From: an uncultured Clostridia bacterium
GTDB taxonomy: Bacteria; Bacillota; Clostridia; Oscillospirales; Oscillospiraceae
DNA length: 64,000 bases
Assembly (NCBI GenBank): GCA_945876285.1
Contig: CAMCNO010000001.1
Span: 82,947 to 146,946, forward strand
Direction of reading: 5' to 3'
The notes beneath the pieces were generated by a model. The model made no database searches. It saw only the letters and a list, made by a program, of their open reading frames with translations, and was not told the origin of the DNA. The translations under genes were made by a program, and so were the position numbers. This document shows, piece after piece, positions 59,270-64,000 of this stretch (position 1 is its first letter; each line of letters opens with the position of its first letter).

Positions 59270-59839
59270 TCATTCTCCTTTGTTCAGGTAGTCGTAAAGT
59301 CTTTCTGCGAAAGCTTTATGGCCATCCTCCGTGAAGTGTACGCCATCAAAGGTCATGGGGATATCCCACGCTCCTGCATCGGCAAACGGGATGCCAAGGC
59401 GCTCCGCAAGGGATTTGTATCCATGATTCAGCTCTTTGGATGCGTCAATCAGGCTCTGATTGGGAACCCATTCTCCCAGCTGCATGGGCGGCGGGCCGAT
59501 GAGCACGATCTTCGACTTGTCCAATTCTATGCGCTGTAAAAAGGATTCCATCCGCTTGACCACATCAGCCACGCCATTGTCCTGAAGCAAATCGTTGCTG
59601 CCCAGCATAATGAGAAGCAAATCCACCGGTTGCTGATTGGTCATCATCAGGTCAAACCGGAGCAGATCCCCTTCCCGTGTTGGGACCTCCCGCCCATTCT
59701 CTCCGGCGTTGACCGCTTTCCAGCCCAGTTGCCCGGCAAGAAGGTCCACCCAGCGGTGCTGCGCCGGGTACTGGCTTCCAAAGAAAGAACGAGGATCATA
59801 GCCGTAGGTATTGGAATCACTAAAGCAGAGAATTTTCAT
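59270..59839 (-). CDS. SGNH/GDSL-family hydrolase
   Basis: A 189-residue esterase-type enzyme. The nucleophile is in F-S-D-S-N-T-Y-G (Ser9), the oxyanion residues in G-S-N-D-L and the catalytic pair in D-G-V-H-F-T-E-D-G-H. No signal peptide, so it acts in the cytoplasm. The substrate is unknown. It is 17 bases downstream of the SDR gene. Confidence 0.9.
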   Translation of the reverse strand: MKILCFSDSNTYGYDPRSFFGSQYPAQHRWVDLLAGQLGWKAVNAGENGREVPTREGDLLRFDLMMTNQQPVDLLLIMLGSNDLLQDNGVADVVKRMESFLQRIELDKSKIVLIGPPPMQLGEWVPNQSLIDASKELNHGYKSLAERLGIPFADAGAWDIPMTFDGVHFTEDGHKAFAERLYDYLNKGE

Positions 59840-59856
59840 CCGCTCTCACCTTCCAT

Positions 59857-60561
59857 TCAGGGGTTGTACGTCCAGCCAAAGTCGTTGTGGTAGATCATCA
59901 GCTTGGTCTGACCGCCGTCAATACAGATGTTCTCACCGGTGATGAAACCAGCCTTGTCAGAACACAGGAACAGCACCATATTGGCAATATCCAGAGGATT
60001 ACCAACCCGTCCTGCAGGCTGCTGAGCGGCATCCGGGCCTTCATAGACCGTGTAATTGGTATCGATCCAGCCGGGAGAGATGGAATTTGCCCGCACCTTG
60101 CCGCCAAGGCTCACCGCCAGCGCATGGGTCAGAGCCGAGATGCCACCCTTTGCGGCAGAATAGCTTTCGCTCTGAGGCTGGCTCATGCGGTCACGGGAGG
60201 ACGAAATATTGATGATGCTGGCTCCCGGGGCGAAATACGGCAGGAACAGCTGTGTCAGCAGAAATGCAGCAGAGACTCCCACACGCAGGGCGTAATTAAA
60301 CTCCTCATAGGTACATTCGCTGATGCCCTTGAAGAGCGGCGGTGCGTTGTTGATCAGGCAGTCTACCCTGCCATGCTCCCCGATGACCTTCTCCGCAAAC
60401 CGGCGCAGCGTTGTCTCATCGCCAATGTCTCCCACAAAGTAGGGGTTGTCCGCAATGTCGATCACACAGACCTTGGCCCCGGTCTTTTCAAATTCTTCCC
60501 GAATGCACTTGCCGATACCGCCGGCACCACCGGTAATGACCACAACTTTATCCTGAAACAT
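59857..60561 (-). CDS. Short-chain dehydrogenase/reductase
   Basis: A 234-residue SDR oxidoreductase. The cofactor motif T-G-G-A-G-G-I-G is at residues 10-17, N-N-A-P replaces N-N-A-G, and the active site is S-S-S...Y-S-A-A-K. The D-I-A-D after the second strand favours NAD. The substrate is unknown. GGAGGAA precedes the ATG. Confidence 0.92.
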   Translation of the reverse strand: MFQDKVVVITGGAGGIGKCIREEFEKTGAKVCVIDIADNPYFVGDIGDETTLRRFAEKVIGEHGRVDCLINNAPPLFKGISECTYEEFNYALRVGVSAAFLLTQLFLPYFAPGASIINISSSRDRMSQPQSESYSAAKGGISALTHALAVSLGGKVRANSISPGWIDTNYTVYEGPDAAQQPAGRVGNPLDIANMVLFLCSDKAGFITGENICIDGGQTKLMIYHNDFGWTYNP

Positions 60562-60598
60562 GAATGATTTCCTCCATCATCTGTATGCTGGCATCACT

Positions 60599-60979
60599 TT
60601 ATTTCTTACTGGCCGAAAATGCAGCAGCTTCTATCAGCCACGCCATCAACTCGTCATCAATTTCATCCACGCTTCCCACCATAACGTGGTGTGTCCAGCG
60701 GTTGGGGTATGGTTCCGTCGCCGCATCAATCCGGGGAGATTGCTTTTGATACCCCAGACCGAAGCTGACGGTCATCCAGACCTCGGGACGCTCCTTCGCC
60801 CTGCGGCAGGGATTAAAGGAAACAAACGCAAAGCCTCGTTTGTGAGAGAAGCTGATCTGGGTTTTGCTGACTTTCACCTTCACATCGGGGATTGCGGCAA
60901 GAATGCGATCTTCCAACTTCTCGTAGATAGGGATTGCCGCTTCGTGGCCGCTGAAAAAGAACAGAGCCTCTGCGTTCAT
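60599..60979 (-). CDS. DUF5655 domain protein
   Basis: A 126-residue protein resembling the DUF5655 family, which is often found in mobile regions. Segments are F-S-G-H-E-A-A-I-P-I-Y-E-K-L, K-V-S-K-T-Q-I-S-F and R-W-T-H-H-V. The ATG at 60979 is chosen because GGGGGAGG lies about 10 bases upstream. Function unknown. Confidence 0.7.
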   Translation of the reverse strand: MNAEALFFFSGHEAAIPIYEKLEDRILAAIPDVKVKVSKTQISFSHKRGFAFVSFNPCRRAKERPEVWMTVSFGLGYQKQSPRIDAATEPYPNRWTHHVMVGSVDEIDDELMAWLIEAAAFSASKK

Positions 60980-61097
60980 GGAACCGATCCTCCCCCATTT
61001 TTTCTTCCATTCTGCCAATAATGTATCATATTGTCACGATTTCATCAAGGAAAAGCCGCTCCTGGCGCACCGGCAACGGCTTTGACAACTGTGAAAC

Positions 61098-61274
61098 TCA
61101 AAAGTTTTGCCGCCGCAGTTTCTCCTCTGCATAGCGGTACTGCATTTCCGTGAGCGTTCCGTCCTCCAGAAGAGCCAGCAGCACAGCTTTCTGGAATTCA
61201 TACAGGAACTCAGGATCGGTTTTGCGTGTGATACTATGGTCGTTCTCAATTGCTTTCAGGGTGACCTCATCCAT
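61098..61274 (-). CDS. Small conserved element protein (58 aa)
   Basis: A 58-residue charged protein: M-D-E-V-T-L-K-A-I-E-N-D at the start and E-F-Q-K-A-V-L-L-A-L-L-E-D-G-T-L-T and M-Q-Y-R-Y-A-E-E-K-L after it. AAAGGAGGG precedes the ATG at 61274. Helical throughout, with no signal or membrane helix. Similar short proteins accompany recombinases in Clostridia elements, in my recollection. First gene of the reverse-strand cargo operon. Confidence 0.65.
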   Translation of the reverse strand: MDEVTLKAIENDHSITRKTDPEFLYEFQKAVLLALLEDGTLTEMQYRYAEEKLRRQNF

Positions 61275-61462
61275 ACCGCCAGCCCTCCTTTCTCTAAAGC
61301 TATGTGCATTGTTTTAGTTTCTTGCTAATCTTGCCGTGTATCTCAGGTGCCGTTCCTGACCCTGTCTGCTCCAGCATCGTTTTCTGCTCCTTGATACGCT
61401 ATGGCTCCAAGCCGGTCTCGGCGTATTTCCCCGGAACGATATCCCACCTGCACGGTCATTCA

Positions 61463-61503
61463 TTTGTGGTGGATGATATCTTATTAAATTCATCCGACAC
61501 AAA
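61463..61503. repeat. Imperfect inverted repeat upstream of the DUF6076 gene
   Basis: TTTGTGGTGGATGA (61463-61476) and its near complement TCATCCGACACAAA (61490-61503), 12 of 14 positions paired. A third direct copy TTTGTGTGGATGA begins at 61548. Confidence 0.5.
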
Positions 61504-61517
61504 AAGCATAGCAATCC

Positions 61518-61571
61518 TTGACGCGGAAATCAATGCGTGGTAGAGTATTTGTGTGGATGATAATATTCCAC
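61518..61571 (+). promoter_or_regulatory. Promoter and operator-like site of the DUF6076 cassette
   Basis: TTGACG (61518-61523), 17 bases, TAGAGT (61541-61546) with TGG extension. Just after the -10, GTGGA (61553-61557) and TCCAC (61567-61571) form an inverted repeat with 9 bases between; it overlaps the third repeat copy and could block the promoter. Confidence 0.5.
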
Positions 61572-61606
61572 GATTTTGAAAGCTGACTTTTTCACAAGGA
61601 GTGCCT

Positions 61607-62566
61607 ATGAAAGCCTTTTATAAGATGAGTTTTGATGATTTATCCAACAATATGGTCATCCTTGACTGTGGTACTGGACTTGTGGAGGAGCATCTTTGGG
61701 ACTTCCCTATCCTGTTTCTATCCACAGATTTTTCCGCTATTGCGTCCAAATTGCATGATAACAAGATTCCTGATCTGCAAATCCAGGAGGACATTAAAAA
61801 CATTCATCCCTTTTTCGAGTTCTCAGTCCTCCCACTTGCTTTTGAAGAAAATCACCGGCGCTGGTTGATTCAGTGGACTGAACGCATGGAACGCATCCAG
61901 AAAGAACTGGATCACATGGTTGGTGATGTCTTCCTGTCTTGTGAGAAAACTTCAACCATCTTGCAGCGTTTTTGCCGCTATTTGGCCAAAAACAAACTGA
62001 TCGCCGCAAAATATTCAAAAGTGGCCGATCAGATCAAAGCTGAAACGCTCTATTATATCGGCAGAAATGAGTTTATTCCCCAACTTTACGCTTGGGAAAA
62101 ATACGAGAACATGGATCAAATCAAAAGTTACCTCATGCTTGGAACCGATGACATGGAGGCGGTTCTCTTTCTGATGATCCAGCGTCTTGCAGAAAGAAAC
62201 ATCGAACTGCGCAGGTGCGAGTTCTGCGGCAAGTATTTTCATCCCTTCTCCGTGCGTACAGTCTACTGTGACCGAAAGAATCCGGAAACCGGAAAAACCT
62301 GCAAAGAGCAGGCGGCAAAAATCAAATATGAAGAAAAAATCGCCGCTGACGAAGGTCGTACCCTCTATCAGCGGCGCACAAAAACATATTCCATGCGTGT
62401 GGCCCGGTCACCTGCAGTTTATAAGAAACCAGATTATCTGATTTGGAAAAGCAAGGCGTCTGATGCATTGGAGGCATATACGGCAGGCAAGCTCTCCTAC
62501 GAACAGTTGGATGTGATATTAGCTCTTCCGGAAAGAAAAGGTCAGGTAACCGCTAATGAAACATGA
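61607..62566 (+). CDS. DUF6076-like zinc-finger protein
   Basis: A 319-residue protein, seemingly of the DUF6076 family, found in mobile regions of Clostridia. The C-terminal third has a zinc-binding cluster, C-E-F-C-G-K-Y-F-H-P followed by Y-C-D-R and G-K-T-C-K-E-Q-A, then a charged helix. The N-terminal 200 residues are helical with no known motif. The ATG at 61607 follows AAGGAG. It overlaps the next gene by 11 bases. Could be the DNA-binding regulator of the cassette, but that is inference. Confidence 0.7.
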   Translation: MKAFYKMSFDDLSNNMVILDCGTGLVEEHLWDFPILFLSTDFSAIASKLHDNKIPDLQIQEDIKNIHPFFEFSVLPLAFEENHRRWLIQWTERMERIQKELDHMVGDVFLSCEKTSTILQRFCRYLAKNKLIAAKYSKVADQIKAETLYYIGRNEFIPQLYAWEKYENMDQIKSYLMLGTDDMEAVLFLMIQRLAERNIELRRCEFCGKYFHPFSVRTVYCDRKNPETGKTCKEQAAKIKYEEKIAADEGRTLYQRRTKTYSMRVARSPAVYKKPDYLIWKSKASDALEAYTAGKLSYEQLDVILALPERKGQVTANET

Positions 62567-62918
62567 TGTAAAACAAATCATCTTCTATGATAAAGACAAA
62601 CCATGCACTCGAATCTATGCTGACTTTACTTTGCAGACAATTACTGCCGAAAATCTCACAGACAATATCATAAAAACTGCGTTTGGCGTAAAATTAAAAC
62701 CAACTTGGGATGATTTCCTGGATTTCCTTGAGGAACGCTGCATCCCGCGTCAGCGCGGTGGACTTAGAGAATATCTTGATGTTCTCGGCATAGATGAGTA
62801 CGACCCCCTTCAGATTGTCCAAAAAACGAAAGGCCGCATGGCGGAAGATCAGCAATGGCTTGAGATCATGTCAATCGACGGCGAAAAACAGAAAAACTAT
62901 AACCTTGCCGATTCTTAG
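62556..62918 (+). CDS. 120-residue partner protein of the HipA-like kinase
   Basis: A soluble 120-residue protein of unknown family. Q-I-I-F-Y-D-K-D-K at the start and W-D-D-F-L-D-F-L-E-E-R-C-I-P-R, L-R-E-Y-L-D-V-L-G-I and Y-D-P-L-Q-I-V-Q-K-T-K-G-R in the second half. It is translated from within the end of the DUF6076 gene and lies 46 bases before the kinase gene. By position it may be the antitoxin or regulator of the kinase, but no HTH is seen. Confidence 0.6.
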   Translation: MKHDVKQIIFYDKDKPCTRIYADFTLQTITAENLTDNIIKTAFGVKLKPTWDDFLDFLEERCIPRQRGGLREYLDVLGIDEYDPLQIVQKTKGRMAEDQQWLEIMSIDGEKQKNYNLADS

Positions 62919-62964
62919 GCGGCATGATAAAATGAAAATACAATTATGCAACGGGAGGTAAATC

Positions 62965-63966
62965 ATGGATTATATTTTGAAACAATTTGATATACCTCTG
63001 CTGCGCTTTTCTGCCACGACGGACACCGCCGAACCGGAAATTGAAATTCTTTGGTATGATGCCGACCGGGTCGGTAAACTGCCGTTGGATTTGGAGCTGA
63101 CACCGGAGAGCTTATCCAAATGGCTGCGCCATCGGACGATCCCGAAAAATCGCGCATATGTCCATTCCCTTTTGGCAAAGTGTGGCCTTAATCTGAACCG
63201 TCCCATGACTATTATCAGCGTGTGTAAGGCGCTTTCCCTTAACGATTGTTACTGGGTTGCAGAGGATGGGGATACCAGCACTTTTGCAAAAATCAACCTC
63301 TACGATAACCCGTTCAGCAATGTTCTGGCCGCTCTTGCGTTTACCGGCTATGGTAGCAGCATCCGTTCTTCCCTGACCTCCAGCCCGGAATTCACCACCA
63401 ACGGTATGCTGCGAAAGTGCTGGCGCCGGATCAGCGGTAAGATCTATCTCTACAAGGGCGGTACAGAGGGTGCTTCCAACACTGGTTTTGAGCCTTATTC
63501 TGAGTTCTATGCTGCTCAGGTAGCTCAGGCAATGGGCATCAACGCAATCCCCTATGGCCTGTCCAAATGGAAGGGCACGCTCTGCTCTACTTGTGAGCTG
63601 TTCACAAGTAAAGACTATGCTTTTCTGCCGGTCGGCCGGTTGGTTACCCGCGGTGGCTTTAAAGCCGTAACGGAGTATTATCAGCAGCTCGGCCCCACGT
63701 ATTTGGCGGCTCTTGGCGATATGGTGATCCTGGATGCGCTGATCTGCAATGTTGACCGCCACTTCGGCAACTTTGGATTCTTGATTGATAACAGGACGAA
63801 TCAGATCGTCTCCCCTGCTCCCCTGTTCGATCACGGCAATTCCCTGTTCAACTTTGCCGGACAGGATGCCTGGGAAAGCGATACTGCTTTGGATGAGTAT
63901 ATCCAGACCCTGCAACCCAGCGTCTATGATGATTTCATCGGAACGGCTGTGTACACCGCTTGCTGA
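62965..63966 (+). CDS. HipA-like serine/threonine kinase
   Basis: A 333-residue protein with the HipA kinase core: Y-K-G-G near residue 155 (ATP lysine), L-G-D-M-V-I-L-D-A-L-I-C-N-V-D-R-H-F-G-N-F-G-F (catalytic Asp and Asn) and L-F-D-H-G-N-S-L-F (Mg-binding Asp). The N-terminal 110 residues differ from E. coli HipA, with R-T-I-P-K-N-R in the middle. GGGAGGT precedes the ATG. It ends at a TGA 34 bases before the window end, and the C-terminus seems short, so a frameshift or natural end cannot be told apart. Confidence 0.72.
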   Translation: MDYILKQFDIPLLRFSATTDTAEPEIEILWYDADRVGKLPLDLELTPESLSKWLRHRTIPKNRAYVHSLLAKCGLNLNRPMTIISVCKALSLNDCYWVAEDGDTSTFAKINLYDNPFSNVLAALAFTGYGSSIRSSLTSSPEFTTNGMLRKCWRRISGKIYLYKGGTEGASNTGFEPYSEFYAAQVAQAMGINAIPYGLSKWKGTLCSTCELFTSKDYAFLPVGRLVTRGGFKAVTEYYQQLGPTYLAALGDMVILDALICNVDRHFGNFGFLIDNRTNQIVSPAPLFDHGNSLFNFAGQDAWESDTALDEYIQTLQPSVYDDFIGTAVYTAC

Positions 63967-64000
63967 GATCACCTCGACCGGCGAAATTGAGCAGTCGTTC

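Larger units (their letters stand above)
61275..61606. other. Non-coding interval between divergent element operons
   Basis: 332 bases with no convincing gene. It holds a promoter for the forward cassette (61518-61546) and three related TTTGTG/GGATGA repeats. A short frame on the forward strand (61304-61543) and fragments on the reverse strand show no family match and no ribosome-binding site. Confidence 0.6.
56492..64000. mobile_element. Serine-recombinase genomic element inserted in cotJC (left part)
   Basis: A block of at least 7.5 kb starting at the cotJC break and running past the window end. It is visibly more AT-rich than the rest and has no core genes. Contents are a large serine recombinase at the edge, a reverse-strand cargo operon and a forward DUF6076/120-aa/HipA-like cassette. 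No phage structural, conjugation or replication gene is seen in this part, so its class (integrative element, prophage remnant or mobilisable island) is open. Confidence 0.75.

Noticed and set aside
61034..61249. 71-codon reverse-strand frame
   Set aside because: Out of frame with the 58-codon gene at 61098-61274, which has a good Shine-Dalgarno.
61304..61543. 79-codon forward frame in the divergent interval
   Set aside because: No ribosome-binding site, crosses the promoter of the DUF6076 gene, no family resemblance.
1..64000. tRNA, rRNA genes and CRISPR arrays
   Set aside because: Intergenic regions were read for tRNA-like arms and regularly spaced repeats; none was found. A computed scan would be firmer than reading by eye.
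56492..64000. Prophage
   Set aside because: Serine recombinase and DUF5131 could suggest a phage, but no capsid, tail, terminase, lysis or replication gene is in the visible part.

Overview
The window reads as a chromosome segment of a spore-forming, GC-rich Clostridia bacterium. The pieces that point there are sigG, ymxH, gerW, spoVM, a sipL-like gene, spoIVA, cwlD and cotJ for sporulation, an ispH-rpsA fusion, a CarD/ispD/ispF operon, and a butyryl-CoA:acetate-type CoA-transferase. Together these suggest a gut Oscillospiraceae of the Flavonifractor/Pseudoflavonifractor/Intestinimonas kind. That placement is inferred from gene content; no rRNA or tRNA gene was found to confirm it.

Layout. 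1-8.6 kb: end of holA, rnmV, glnS, a PaaI thioesterase, a carbohydrate-binding lipoprotein, sigG, ymxH, then rpsB-tsf. 8.7-19.4 kb: a long forward run with a site-2 protease, scpAB, a DUF2953 protein, gerW, a D,D-carboxypeptidase, an rRNA pseudouridine synthase, an RpiR regulator, an HI0933-type flavoprotein, cmk, plsC and the ispH-rpsA fusion. 19.5-24.3 kb: the CoA-transferase, carD-ispD-ispF, and a Se/S-carrier plus cysteine desulfurase-like pair. 24.3-41.2 kb: cdaA-cdaR, an RseC protein, a DUF5685/J-domain pair, yicC-remA-gmk-rpoZ-priA-def-fmt, a zinc peptidase, and rsmB-rlmN-prpC-prkC-rsgA. 41.2-47.4 kb: the spore-coat basement set spoVM, sipL-like and spoIVA, with a reverse-strand amino-acid ABC transporter between them. 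47.4-56.3 kb: ogt, coaX, a divergent pfp/fba pair, an amidase_6 protein, a xer recombinase, radA, cwlD, and a cotJA-cotJB fusion followed by cotJC.

From about 56.49 kb to the window end the sequence becomes visibly more AT-rich and turns into a mobile element. cotJC is cut after its conserved L-L-T-D-I-G-T motif, and a large serine recombinase lies directly against the break on the opposite strand. Behind it is a reverse-strand cargo operon (58-aa protein, DUF5655, SDR, GDSL, a gutted peroxiredoxin, DUF5131) and a forward cassette (DUF6076, a 120-aa protein, a HipA-like kinase). The far end of the element and the rest of cotJC lie outside the window.

The most interesting points are: cotJC split by a serine-recombinase element, the same arrangement as the known developmentally excised elements in sigK and spsM; the clustering of SpoVM, SipL and SpoIVA genes, including a 24-codon spoVM; an in-frame Shine-Dalgarno and ATG inside the ispH-rpsA fusion that could release free S1; sporulation-type promoters at sigG (sigma-F/G) and spoIVA (sigma-E); and several small genes of under 60 codons.
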